The notes under the pieces: generated by a model
Told to the model about the DNA's origin: nothing
The model's input: the letters and a program-made list of their open reading frames with translations, nothing else
Database searches by the model: none
Part shown: piece by piece, positions 9,954-19,907 of the stretch
Layout: each line of letters opens with the position of its first letter
How positions within the stretch are numbered: the stretch's first letter is position 1
Made by a program: the position numbers and the translations under genes
Source of the DNA: Chara braunii
Taxonomy: Eukaryota; Streptophyta; Charophyceae; Charales; Characeae
Direction: 5' to 3'
DNA: 46,289 nucleotides
NCBI GenBank assembly: GCA_003427395.1
Contig: BFEA01000020.1
Location: 3,481,266-3,527,554, forward strand

Positions 9954-10646
9954 TCCTTACCACTTAAGAGTTTCCACCCACTGACTGACTAACTAACTGA
10001 CTGACTCTCTAAGGACCACAGAGTCCTCCCCTTTAATCCAGCCAGGTTACCACAACCGACGGAAGCTTTCACCACCACTGTCCGTTACAATCCTCGACCC
10101 AGATGCCCTGCACCTGCAGTCAACCCACCTGGCTTTCACTCCGGTTCAGAACCCTGTCAACTAGGGCCTCTAGCCTAGACCTACGGCTATGGCTGTCACT
10201 ACAGGACTTCACTGCTGATCAGGAGGCATTAAAGGAGATCAACCATAACTCCTCAGGAATTCTTTATCATCGTAGACAGGACGACGCGATCAGCGAGGCC
10301 TCTCAAGACTTAGACAACCGGTTGTACAGCCGACAACTCAGATTTTGCACCAACCACGCCACACAGAGCAGCCCGCCAATCTGTATCGGTCCTTGGGAGG
10401 GCTAGTCCTCCGGGACGTGTAAGTCGTCAGACATGGACAGCAGCCCTACTCGCCCCGTGTGTGTTTGGTCAACACAACTCTATGACCACATACACGAAGT
10501 TCCTATCACCTGGACAAAAGAGACTCAATGCAAAAAGAAGAGACAAACATACTCAGCAAGTACCATGGGGTGAGTGCACATCATAGGGCGAGGGGATAGG
10601 CTGAAGGCTTAGCGAAATTATGCCAACTCCAGCTTGATCAAACTTC

Positions 10647-10750
10647 GGTCAACAGCCTTGGTCAAAATCAACACTACGGTCAACGCTGGTAACCACCTTT
10701 GTCAACGCTAGTCAACATCTTGGTCAACGCCTCAGTCAACGCTGGTCAAC
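10647..10750 (-). promoter_or_regulatory. Cluster of TTGAC (W-box-like) motifs in the E1 leader
   Basis: Read on the minus strand, eight TTGAC cores occur in about 105 bp. Five are TTGACC and two TTGACT, which fit the plant WRKY-factor W-box TTGAC[C/T]. The surrounding unit resembles a decayed GGTCAACGCT repeat, so repeat structure may explain the clustering. Regulatory function is inference only. Confidence 0.35.
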
Positions 10751-11062
10751 GCCTCGGTCATCTTCGGTAAGCTCGGCTATGGCTGCCTACCCCTTCTCCT
10801 TCACCAACGTTCACCTTCCTCCTCTCTTCACCTTCACCCTTGGCTATGGCTTCTCTCTCCTCCTACGTCTCTTCACCTTCACCCCCGGCTATAGCTTCTT
10901 TTTCTTCCTTCGTGTCTTCTTCCTCCACTCACTTTCTTTCTTTCTTCCAACTCTATCTTCTCGCTCACTTCTAGTCTCCTCCTTCGTTTTCCTCTCCGTG
11001 TCCGAGCTCGGCGGCTATGGCCGCCACCTTCTTCCTTGAACTGCACAACCAATCTTGTATCG

Positions 11063-11065
<3 letters not shown>

Positions 11066-11142
<77 letters not shown>

Positions 11143-11166
11143 TCTTCTTCGTCGTCGTCGTCGTCA
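11066..11166. repeat. (CT)n microsatellite with (TTC)n and (GTC)n tail
   Basis: About 37 CT units to 11139, then TTC and GTC triplets. It lies in the E1 leader, about 100 bp from the primer site on the gag side. Confidence 0.95.
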
Positions 11167-11259
11167 TTGTGTGTGCAGGTACACGGCGTCTTCCTGCAGT
11201 GGCGCAACTATGGCGGTTCCTATTGACGACGCCGATGGCGGGTGGAACAGCGGGAACCA

Positions 11260-11271
11260 GCTCTGATACCA
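11260..11271 (-). other. E1 primer binding site for initiator Met tRNA
   Basis: The minus strand reads TGGTATCAGAGC, the complement of the plant initiator Met tRNA 3' end, one base from the 5' LTR terminus. It is the start point of minus-strand cDNA synthesis and fixes the element's orientation. Confidence 0.95.
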
Positions 11272-11272
11272 A

Positions 11273-12201
11273 TGCAATCAGACTCTTCTTTCTTCCTCAG
11301 CATGCATGAAAACAGATGGCAATCACACTGGCGCCGAGCGCCCACACCAAGCTCAGAGATACCGTGGCCAGGAACACAGTCCAGATTCAACTTGCTTCAA
11401 AAGGCTATGGCGCCTGTGCGCCCTCAAAACACCCTTCCACGCTGTGTCCCCAACTGTTCACACGCACGCTACTCTGGATCTCCCTGGATGTCCCACACAC
11501 GCACACAACTCACTCATACTCATACACAAACACGCTACAGCCTAACTCTAACCTAGTGCAGCTATGGCTGCTTGCTATCTCTACCACTAACTAGCGGCTA
11601 TGGCCGCTTCGTCTCCCTCTCAGCCCACTTCTTCCTCGGGCACTCGCAGACCTCCTTGCACAGGCAGTGCTTCCGCACAGCTCTCAGTCTGAATGATTGA
11701 ATAACTGGACACTGCCTCTTGATTTATACTTCGGTTGATCGCTGGTCTGCTCCTTTCCACCGGGGTTAGGGTGACACACAGTCCCACATGGTAGTTGCTG
11801 CACCGCTGACGTGGGACTGGGCACTGCTGACTGGACCTGGCAAGTCTGCGCACTTGCCCACTTGCCTACAGATTGCTTCTATGACTCTCGAAGGGGCAGT
11901 CCTAGATGACTCTAGACCTTCCTACTTGCCGTTTTGGTACTGTGGCGGCTACGTCTCAGGTTGAGCCTTCAGACCTACAGCAGCTACGACCAGACATAAG
12001 CTGCGACTTCTATCCTACAGGTAAGCCGCTCGAGCCTACTCAACCCTCGTATGTACAACAGCCTTAAACAGACAACTTTTAGGGGCAGGTCAGGGATTCA
12101 AACCTAGATGGGGCAAACTGTACTGTACACGGGTTCGGGGCAGGTCTAGGGATCGAGCCCTGGGATCTGCATCTGCTACTGCAAAGGTGAAAACTGTTTC
12201 A
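11273..12201 (-). repeat. E1 5' LTR (929 bp)
   Basis: Pair of 3394-4319 with TG...CA termini. It retains a TATA-like TATAAATC on the minus strand (plus-strand positions 11721-11728) that the other LTR has lost. The outer flank begins CCAG, matching the base pairs before 3394. Confidence 0.95.
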
Positions 12202-12205
12202 CCAG

Positions 12206-12956
12206 GTAGGCTTGGGCTGGAAAGCAGCTTTCCAAAAGTGACGAGCTGAAAAGCAAAGCAAAGGAGTTTCTCTTTGGCCAGTTTTGCTTGACTGTGAAGA
12301 AGTAACCACAGTGAATCATCATCATCATCATAACTAAATGTCATAAAGGCTGCACATACGCCACCTTTGATGGTGGTGATTTTTTATCTATACATAGATT
12401 CTGTATTTACAAGCAGCGACGATGAGGGAATCGAGAACTACAGCACATTCATCCCTACAGCATGAGAGTGGCTCACATTTTGTGATAGCACGTGCACATA
12501 CGTGCTTTAAACAGATGGGCACTTTGGACAAACGGGGAGAAGAGAGAGACGACAGCTTGAAATCAAAGTCAAAGCTATCAATTGGCATTGAAGATCACCT
12601 CGGCAAGAACATGACCGGGGTACCTTGTTTGGCCAAGCATGCAATGTACAAGCACTCGAGCTCCCTCCTGCCGGGCTTGTTCTGCAACCAAACACACATC
12701 CATATTTGACACTCAATAGAAGAATAACAATCCTCTTTTCACCACATGCAAGGCAAAAGAACTCATAAAATGCAAGGTGACTTACAAAATGAAAAACCAT
12801 GCCAGTTGGCAGAAAGCACAAAAACATAACCTATTGCAATTAACTGATGCCGAAAACCAAACGGAACAAATTTCCAAAATAAAACAACAAAACACCCACC
12901 TTCTTTAGCAGCCAGTCCTCTAATACCAGAACTTTCTATCTTTTCTTGACTAAAGT
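12206..12956. other. Unassigned DNA between E1 and a LINE fragment
   Basis: It contains an ATC triplet run near 12316-12330 and AT-rich sequence around 12780-12900. No conserved frame or RNA is recognised. Confidence 0.4.
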
Positions 12957-12966
12957 GCATGGTCGT

Positions 12967-13527
12967 CAGGTCCCCCTCACCATTAGAAACACCCGGATAA
13001 GAAGCATGCAATGGCTCATCTACTATCAGGCCTTGCCGGTCAACACATGGCTCAGCAAGAGAAGGTCGGAAATGGCCAGAAGGGACTTCGACGATAGCTG
13101 TGCAGTCTGCGATGTCGGAACCCTTGAGGATGTGCCGCACTGTCTGATAAATGCACAAAGGCTTTGGAACAGAACGCGGGCGCTCTGGTCTGCGATTGTT
13201 AGCACACCACAGCCAGATAACCTGCTGACACGTCTAACGGGCCTGGCACAGCCACGTTTTCGAGAAGCTTGGCTTTTCACTCTCTTCTGAAGACTTTGCC
13301 CCTGTACGTTGTGGATCATATGGAAGACGCAGTGCAAACAAACGATAGCCGGGCACAACACCCCGACCCGGGAGGCCTGGGAGCACTTACTACAACTCAT
13401 ACGGATGGAGTACCAGGCAGACTGGCACCAGACAACCAAGAACATTAAAGAAGACACCGCAAAAAAGCAAATAATCATAGACAAATTCATCAAGACCAGC
13501 TCGGAACCGGTAAACTCGGCACCGTAG
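12967..13527 (+). pseudogene. LINE ORF2 C-terminus with zf-RVT-like domain
   Basis: The frame reads RIRSMQWLIYYQALPVNTWL, then DSCAVCDVGTLEDVPHCLIN, the Cys-Cys...His region of the zinc-finger domain found at the C-terminus of plant LINE reverse transcriptases. The last Cys seen in the related copy at 17100-17170 is missing. The tail has LWIIWKTQCKQTIAGHN, the usual WxxWKxR-type motif. A TGA at 13288-13290 interrupts it. RT and endonuclease domains are absent through 5' truncation. Confidence 0.8.
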
Positions 13528-14198
13528 AAGGCTCTCCTCCGAGACTAGTACGGAAGCTGCAGGAAGAACAACAAGGGCGAGACCATATAATGGACCCTGC
13601 CTCATTATAAACAGCGCATTCACAGAACAGTGTGGCGGATATAAACTCAGCATAGAAGGCACAGAAGAGCTAGTGTTAAGAAAAAAGGGAGTCATTTCAC
13701 AAGTAGTTACCTCCTGCCCTGATTGTGGTTTAGATAGCCCAGCTCCGATGGTTCATTCCACCCCTGGGAGTGCCTGTATTTTTCCGGTATTGTGGGCTGT
13801 TCCATCTTGCCCCAATCGAAGTTTGTGACCTCCGGTGTCCAGAACCTCTTGAGTGTAAGGAGGTGTAGTGTCCAGGACACGGGTGCGCAGGGTTTAGAGT
13901 TTGAGAGGGGTACTGCGGAAGTAAGGGATAGTTTGTTAACCAGCATTACACTCCTGAGGACTGCTCGTTTTTTCAGCCCGCTTAGGCCTTCCCTTCTTTT
14001 CTAGGTAGAAATTGATTCTTTCTTAATCCAGTTTTCCTTTTATAGAATTATGCTCAAGGGGACGCTGGATCCGGTTTCCAGCCAAGCCAAAGCTGGATAA
14101 TGGCCCCAGTGCACCAGGTTGACTGGAGGGATTCCCGGCCTCCTTTTGCAATCGATAATATATAAGCATAATACCAAAAAAAAAACAAAAAAAAAAAC
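12967..14198 (+). mobile_element. 5'-truncated LINE fragment with poly(A) and target-site duplication
   Basis: It begins in the C-terminal part of a LINE ORF2 and ends in an A-rich tail (14175-14197). GCATGGTCGT occurs immediately before (12957-12966) and after (14199-14208), a 10-bp duplication typical of target-primed reverse transcription. The coding part is followed by about 670 bp of apparent 3' UTR. Confidence 0.85.
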
Positions 14199-14208
14199 GC
14201 ATGGTCGT

Positions 14209-15463
14209 ACCTTTACCTGGCCTGAAAATTACCCTGGATACAGCTACAATACCATGCCTTCTTTCTTGAGAGGAAGCATCATATGCCGGCAGTTTGTCCT
14301 CACAACAGGTGGCTTGAACTTGGGTCAATCTAAGCACCAGCACAAATATCTAGGACTGCCACCACTGCCTGTCCTGGCATGATTCTGATTGGTTCCTCCT
14401 ACGCAACTGCTTGTGATTCCAGCCTCAGAAACTGTCTATTGATATTCTGAAAGGTAATCCTATCTCTGCCTGGTTTCCTTCTCTTCTTTGATTTTTCGAA
14501 TCTCCACCAAGGGTAAGCATGGCAGATTATTGGCAAACCCCGACCGGTCAACTGCCAACCAGCCGACCGCTCGACCAGTTACCTTGCACCAATCAACATC
14601 GTCGACCCCTGCAAAAGCCAAGTATTCTTTATCTTTTTCTTCTTCCTTCTGTCTTCCAGGGATCCGTTCTTCATTCTTCAACCTCTCTTCTGATTCCATT
14701 TCAATAACCTTCTCCACCTTGAAATTCCACCTCTAGAGAGGCCTCACCTGCCCAATTCAGCTGACAATGGCTTGAGTTCATGTTGATGAAGCTTTTACCC
14801 CGTTGTCCATGACATCGACCGAGTTTTCCTTTCGCATTTTTAGCGCACAAAACATTCAGAGAATCAAGATCTGAATGGTGAATAAGGTCGCCTTTGTATA
14901 CCCTACCACCTCATGCAGCCCGATCGACAAGCGACATACCTGTCCAAAGCTACTCTCCATACTTGGTGACGGAATCAAAGATACAAAAGATACCGTGCGT
15001 GATGCTTATTTTAAACTTTGCAACGGTAAAATATTCAGAGAATCGAGATCTCAACAGTGTATAGGGGCGCCTTTATATCTCCTACAACCTCATGCAGCGC
15101 GATCGACAACAGACATCCCCAGTGTGAGGCTACTCCCCTTAACCACCAGTACAACAGGGCCTGGAAAAGCCTTACTGCGCACCGAGCTTTTCCGAACCGG
15201 CAGCAGTGCACTTTTTTTCTTTTTTGGCTGGTACCACCAGCCATCGTGCTCCGGTAGGCCGAGCCATTGCGACAGTGCGGCGGGGACGAGTTGCTTTTTC
15301 TGGCTGGGGCCGTGTACTGGCAGTTTAAACCACCAGTACATTTCCCAACTATTTTTTCAGAGTCGCGGCGCATATACAGCCGTGACTCTCAGGAAGTACC
15401 CGGGTGCCGTTTCACTGGATATGCCTCCATGCAAAACAGGTCGCATGCAAGGCCCGTTTTGCC
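14209..15463. other. Unassigned DNA upstream of E2, with a direct duplication
   Basis: ATTCAGAGAATCRAGATCT...CATGCAGCSCGATCGACAA occurs at about 14850-14965 and again at about 15030-15145, roughly 180 bp apart. Near 15220-15345 several copies of GCTGG/CCAGTAC-type short repeats give local inverted repeats. No gene is recognised; the 223-codon frame at 14875-15546 runs across the duplication and into the E2 LTR and is not accepted. Confidence 0.45.
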
Positions 15464-15467
15464 TGGA

Positions 15468-16679
15468 TGTTATGATCCTGGCCACTTTCGAAGTACACAT
15501 TCATCCGCAAGTACAATGCCGTCCACTTGCAAAAAGAAATGAATGAACTTGAGAGGAGAGAGAGGGTTAGAAGGAGAAGAAGTAGAACGAAAGATGAAGA
15601 AGATGAGGTACACCAGAATAGACCAATGAGAATGCTCTTCTTCACGAATCACTCTCCTCCTCTATATCTCCTCCTCTCTTATTCATACAAGAAATAATAG
15701 TACAATATTGAATGGCTGAACCAGAATCAATGTCCGAATCCCTCTTCTACTACAGGTATCACATGAGCTCCAACATAGCCATGGCCACCTCTCTTCCTCT
15801 TCGCTCTCATAGGCCGAGGCTATGGCGGACTATCAGGTATGGCCCTGCTGTCCAAAGGACAACCCAAAGCAGCTATGACTGCTCTAGCTCAGGCCGACAT
15901 GCCTGGCTCTGCCTTGAAGCTTCATGGAGTAGCTCTGCCCCAACGGGGCCTTCCTGCCGCAGCGACCACCAAGGTGATGAAGATGGCAGCCACCATAGCC
16001 AGGTACGTACCTCTGGCGCTACAAGCAAGCGCTGCTCCAGCCAGCGCTCCAACCAGTGTGTCGCCAAACTTGCACACCGACAATGAGGCCGGGCTCTTTG
16101 CTCGGCCTGGAGATATAGCGGCCTGCTTGCCTCTTGGGCGGTGACTTCCAGGCCGCTCGGCCTCCCCTCCCTTTCGGAGGGAAACATCATTGCAGACTCT
16201 GATATTGCCCATACAGGCCCTAGACTCAGACTGGTTGGACTGGTACCCGCCTAGACCTACAACTATTGGGCCTCTAAAAATGCCACCTTTGTCTTCTTCT
16301 GCTAGGCCTCAAGTACCCGGCACATCTTCCTCTACAGGGTGTGGTACCGGCCTACCTGCTACTTGAGTGTTTCCCGCTGCTTCAAGTGTTGCGGGCCTCT
16401 TTCCCCGCCACTTGAGTGTTTTACCCGCTGCAATCCTCGATGTCAAGGCCACAGGTAAGTATCGCCCATGCGGGCCGAATGAACGAACAAGTGCCCTTGC
16501 GGGTCACACACACACTCAAGCCAACAAGCACTCAGACAGACATGCAGACCAGCAAGCATGCACACACACAGACTAAGAGAACTCAGTAGCAAGCGGGAAA
16601 CTCAGCAAGGCATTCAGTCCACGAGCAAAACTCATAAATCAGCTATGTGTCTTAGTCCGTATTTGGTCAGGTCATCACA
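15468..16679 (-). repeat. E2 3' LTR (1212 bp)
   Basis: Collinear with 24788-25952 from TGYTATGATSCTGGCC to GGTCAGGTCATCACA, with several indels (for example around 16010-16040 against 25255-25350). It carries several CATAGCC/GGCTATG motifs shared in kind with the E1 LTR. Confidence 0.94.
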
Positions 16680-16697
16680 CTACGCCCCCCTTAAAAG
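16680..16697 (-). other. E2 polypurine tract
   Basis: The minus strand reads CTTTTAAGGGGGGCGTAG immediately before the LTR start TGTGATGACC. A purine run at this spot primes plus-strand cDNA synthesis. Confidence 0.85.
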
Positions 16698-16720
16698 CAA
16701 GGTCCCTTCCAGCAAGTAAC

Positions 16721-16912
16721 TCATTCTGAGTCCCCGACAAACGCAGCGTAAGCAAACAAAGCAAAGAGATTTCTTAAGTACTCCATCGCAGTGAGCTTTG
16801 CAAGAATTTTAGGTACAGCATTAGAGGCGATTTGTCGCTCGTCGGCCGTAACAACGCGAGGTGCACTGCGCAGCAGTTCCTTCTTGGAGATCCAATAGAG
16901 ATTGTCCAACGT
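16721..16912 (-). pseudogene. E2 polyprotein C-terminal tail, cut off by LINE insertion
   Basis: The frame reads DNLYWISKKELLRSAPRVVT and ADERQIASNAVPKILAKL. It aligns in kind with the E1 end DDHWFTRTELLETAPDIVRA. The preceding chromodomain segment lies about 1.3 kb away at 18254-18580, beyond an antisense LINE. The normal continuation YHP...DNLYW is interrupted. Confidence 0.85.
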
Positions 16913-18171
16913 TCATCAAAAACAGATGGCGGAACCTCGTGGGGCAAGAAGCAGACAAAATCACACGATTACATTGGGAAAAAATCAAACACATCACACC
17001 AATCAAGATCAGAAGCATGCAATGGCTGATTGCTTACACAGTCCTGCCGGTGAATCAATGGCTACACATTAGACGGAAAACCACAGACCCAGACAGTCCA
17101 GAATTATGTGCAGTCTGTACTGAAGGCTCGGTAGAAGATATAGTCCACTGCCTAGTCCTCTGTAAAGAAGCAACTGAATACTGGGCGAGAGCGTCTTCAC
17201 TGTGGGATTCCCTCTTCTCTTCTCCCTTCCCCAAACAACCCATTCAACTGCTCCTCTTGACTAACATCACAGATCAGGCTCGGAAGGCTTAGAGGACCTG
17301 GTTTGAACTCATCAGAAAGGTGACCCTATGGGTCATATGGAAGGAGAGATGCAGTCGAACAATTGAAGGACTCTCCAACCCATGGGAGAAAGTGTGGATA
17401 GAAACTAAAACAATGATTCAAGCCGAGACCCTGTGCAGATGGCGGAAGATCAAGCGAGCCTGGTCCGAAGACGAAGAACAGCGGAACAAGGAGAGGCAAC
17501 TGGCTGGTGGATGGCAAGATTGGAGAATTGCGACAGCACCTAGTATGCTGGAAAGAATGGCATAATTCAAATCCAGGAAGGGGTTCCCAACATCAGACGT
17601 CGCTGGAAGGCTTAAGCACATCCTAGGCTGCAAGAGCTTAAACACAACCTAGGGGGTTCAGACGACGTGGAAAATGAGGACAAATCTGACAACTCTGGAG
17701 CATGTACGGCGGCCGCCAAGTAGGATCCCATCCCAGGGATTCGGAAGCCTACTAGCACCTGCCAAGACCCAATTTTGACGATCTGAAGATAAGATTGCAG
17801 ACTGAGGGTGTAGGTCTCATGGTTAACTGTCGGCCGTACAAAGGGGGGGCGAAGTGGCTTATGGGAAGGACCAGGCTGGGTAAGGCCAACAGGGGTGATC
17901 TTTCTAGGGTTTATTGCTTTATCTGACAGATCTGGATTCTGGATCTGAGAGGAAAGAGTGGGACAAGGCAAGCTGACAGTCAATCCTCCCGTGGTGGAGC
18001 AATCAATGCTGCTCAGGGGTCCTTCGGCCTGACGGAAGGAAGCGTGTGTGGTTGTTAATTGTTGTAATTTACTTGACTTGCCGGTGGAATAGGAACCGGA
18101 CTTACGCTCCCCAGACTAGAAGGAGTCAGGTCCATAAGGCCCTGTTTAACCAAAAAAAAAANNNNNNNNNN

Positions 18172-18239
<68 letters not shown>
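16913..18239 (+). mobile_element. 5'-truncated LINE fragment nested antisense in E2 chromodomain
   Basis: The 5' edge lies between about 16910 and 16935; the 3' edge is a poly(A) tract (18152-18239) that includes a 10-N gap. It separates two halves of the E2 chromodomain frame. No clean target duplication is found at the 5' side. At the 3' side a 20-bp copy of neighbouring E2 sequence follows the poly(A) (see findings). The poly(A) length is unreliable because of the gap. Confidence 0.8.
16925..17565 (+). pseudogene. LINE ORF2 C-terminus with zf-RVT-like domain (second copy)
   Basis: The frame reads IKIRSMQWLIAYTVLPVNQW, then ELCAVCTEGSVEDIVHCLVL followed by CKEATEYW: an intact C-x2-C...H-x4-C zinc-finger pattern of the zf-RVT type. 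After one in-frame TAG (17290-17292) the same frame continues RTWFELIRKVTLWVIWKERC to a stop at 17563-17565. It is related to but clearly diverged from the copy at 12967-13527. Upstream RT and endonuclease domains are absent. Confidence 0.82.
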
Positions 18240-18243
<4 letters not shown>

Positions 18244-18253
18244 GTACTGTCTG

Positions 18254-18580
18254 TTACGGGTGATACATAAAATGAACCTGGTACTGTCTGTTACGTCCCT
18301 TCCCTTCGTGCTGTTTGATTCTAGCGATCTCATGACCGCCATTGATTGCACGAGGAAACATGTCTTCATGATAATGGAAGGACTTACCATCATGATGTAC
18401 ATACAGTTTAGATGCATGAAAGACTGGGTATGTGTGCAGACGAGGAGGCACAGCAACTGTGCACGAGGGGCCGGACCCATCCTTGCCAATCATGTCTAGG
18501 ACTTCCCACGGACCGTAATAGAGCGGGAGAAGTTTGCGTGACATTCCCTCTTCTTCTGAGAATTCAGACATCTTGATCAA
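18254..18580 (-). pseudogene. E2 integrase C-terminal and chromodomain-like segment
   Basis: A 108-codon frame: SRKLLPLYYGPWEVLDMIGK (GPY/F-type module), PPRLHTYPVFHASKLYVHHD, then GGHEIARIKQHEGKGRNRQY and QVHFMYHP, where the LINE insertion ends it. Function as in E1. The upstream piece (18577-18837) is in another phase. Confidence 0.9.
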
Positions 18581-18837
18581 GACATAACTCCCACTTTAAT
18601 ATCCGACGGTTGGCGTTTCTTGTTCGCATCATGGATCATTGCATGCTGTCGCTTGGTCATTGCTGCTATGGCAACTTTGAGCAAACGATCGTACTTAGCA
18701 CTGAAGCAAGGCCTGCCGGGTGTTAAACCAGCTGGCTGTTCGGGAAATAAGTAGGAGAGCGGATTAAGTATCTGCCAACCGTAATGCAGCCTATTTGGCG
18801 CCATGCCGGTGGAAGAATGGATGGAGTTGTTGTACAA
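18577..18837 (-). pseudogene. E2 integrase post-core region
   Basis: The frame reads YNNSIHSSTGMAPNRLHYGW, LNPLSYLFPEQPAGLTPGRP and AIAAMTKRQHAMIHDANKKR. The first motif is the conserved segment after the catalytic Glu in Ty3/gypsy integrases. It is frameshifted relative to both neighbours. Confidence 0.88.
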
Positions 18838-18926
18838 CCCCTTGACGGAATACAGTTCTTCATCCCACGTTTCCTGATCCGGATTGATTAAAGTGTGGAG
18901 AAGTTGGAACAGTCTGGTTGATCTCC

Positions 18927-19373
18927 TCAGCCAAACCGTTGGCTTCGAGATGTCGGCCAGATGTCATACATAGTCTGAGGCCATTGGGACGTGAAGTCCT
19001 TCCATTCAGTACTTATGAAGCATGGGTCCCGATCACTCACAAGAGTTTTCGGGGTTCCGAACTGCAGAATGTACTTCTGTTCGAACTCATGGAGCACAAC
19101 TTCGGTTGGGGCATGAGATGGAAAGGAAATCGGATTGAGGAATTTGGAAAAGTGATTAACAATCATCATCACTCGCGAGTAGTCATTCTTACTTACCTTT
19201 CCCATGTCTGTGAAGTCAATAGAGACACACTCCCAGGGACCATCGGGAATGGGACGGGGTGTAAGTAGCTCCATGGGCTTTTGTTTGGATGGTTTGATCC
19301 GTTGACAGACTTGACACTCAACCACAAACGTTTTGGCAGATCCTCTCATACCAGGCCAATCAAACGGTCTCAA
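18927..19373 (-). pseudogene. E2 integrase core
   Basis: It contains VVECQVCQRIKPSKQKPMEL (CxxC of the zinc domain), WECVSIDFTDMGKVSKNDYS (first catalytic Asp), MMIVNHFSKFLNPISFPSHA and KTLVSDRDPCFISTEWKDFT (second Asp). The Glu-containing segment is lost or frameshifted between 18840 and 18930. The zinc-domain histidines lie in the upstream piece ending RSGHFGMAKRTETY (19370). Confidence 0.9.
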
Positions 19374-19881
19374 TAGGTTTCCGTACGTTTTGCCATGCCG
19401 AAGTGTCCACTCCGGCCGTGAGCCAAGTCCAAAAAGTGTGTGCGAAGAGGCTCATGGTTGGGTACACACAAACGGTCATTGTTTCCATAGCGTCGGAAAA
19501 CCAGTCCATATTCGTGAAAATCAGGCTGACTGCTGGGGTCAGCCCGCAACTGCTCAAGGATTGGACTAAGCTCAAGGATTGGACTAAGGTTTGGGTCCAT
19601 GGCAGTATGCTCTACGATCTCCTCCTTCACTTTTTGTCGGAGGTCGTAGGAGTTCATAAGGCAAGTCATGTACTCGGTGTGGCGAAACAATGCATCAGCG
19701 AGGTTAATGTAGGGGACAAGGTGGTTTGTTCTTTGATCCACTTCAAAGTCTCATGATCCGAGAACACTTTGAAGTGGCGTCCCAAAAGATGGTGCTTCCA
19801 CTGGTCCAAAGCTATACGCAAGGCATAGAGCTCGCGCATGTCGGTGGAAGTAGCTACCTTTTCGTCATCCCGTTGCAGCAC
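19370..19881 (-). pseudogene. E2 RNase H C-terminal part and integrase N-terminus
   Basis: The 19881-19666 frame has STDMRELYALRIALDQWKHH and LLGRHFKVFSDHETLKWIKE (RNase H). The 19741-19370 frame continues with INLADALFRHTEYMTCLMNS, RLCVPNHEPLRTHFLDLAHG and RSGHFGMAK. A 15-bp tandem duplication produces LSPILELSPILE (about 19555-19590). Another short duplication of CATCCTRTTGC units lies at about 19865-19925. Confidence 0.88.
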
Positions 19882-19907
19882 TGCGCCGTCATCCTGTTGC
19901 CGTCATC

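Larger units (their letters stand above)
9954..11259 (-). other. E1 5' untranslated leader
   Basis: About 1.3 kb between the primer site and gag, a length matched by E2 and E3. It holds a cluster of TTGAC boxes (10647-10750), repeated CTATGGC-type motifs, and a CT microsatellite (11066-11139) followed by TTC and GTC triplets. No gene is seen. Confidence 0.75.
3394..12201 (-). mobile_element. E1: complete but decayed Ty3/gypsy chromovirus
   Basis: An LTR retrotransposon read on the minus strand: 5' LTR 12201-11273, tRNA-iMet primer site, leader, gag, aspartic protease, RT, RNase H, integrase, chromodomain-like tail, 3' LTR 4319-3394. That order (RT before integrase, chromodomain-like C-terminus) defines Ty3/gypsy chromoviruses. 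Both LTRs carry TG...CA ends. The element is flanked by the 4-bp duplication CCAG (3390-3393 and 12202-12205). Every reading frame has stops or frameshifts and a hAT-like element sits in the RT, so it is not autonomous now. LTR divergence looks like roughly 5-8% by eye (not computed). Confidence 0.93.

Noticed and set aside
14875-15546. 223-codon plus-strand gene
   Set aside because: The frame spans a local direct duplication and crosses into the E2 LTR. No domain is recognised.
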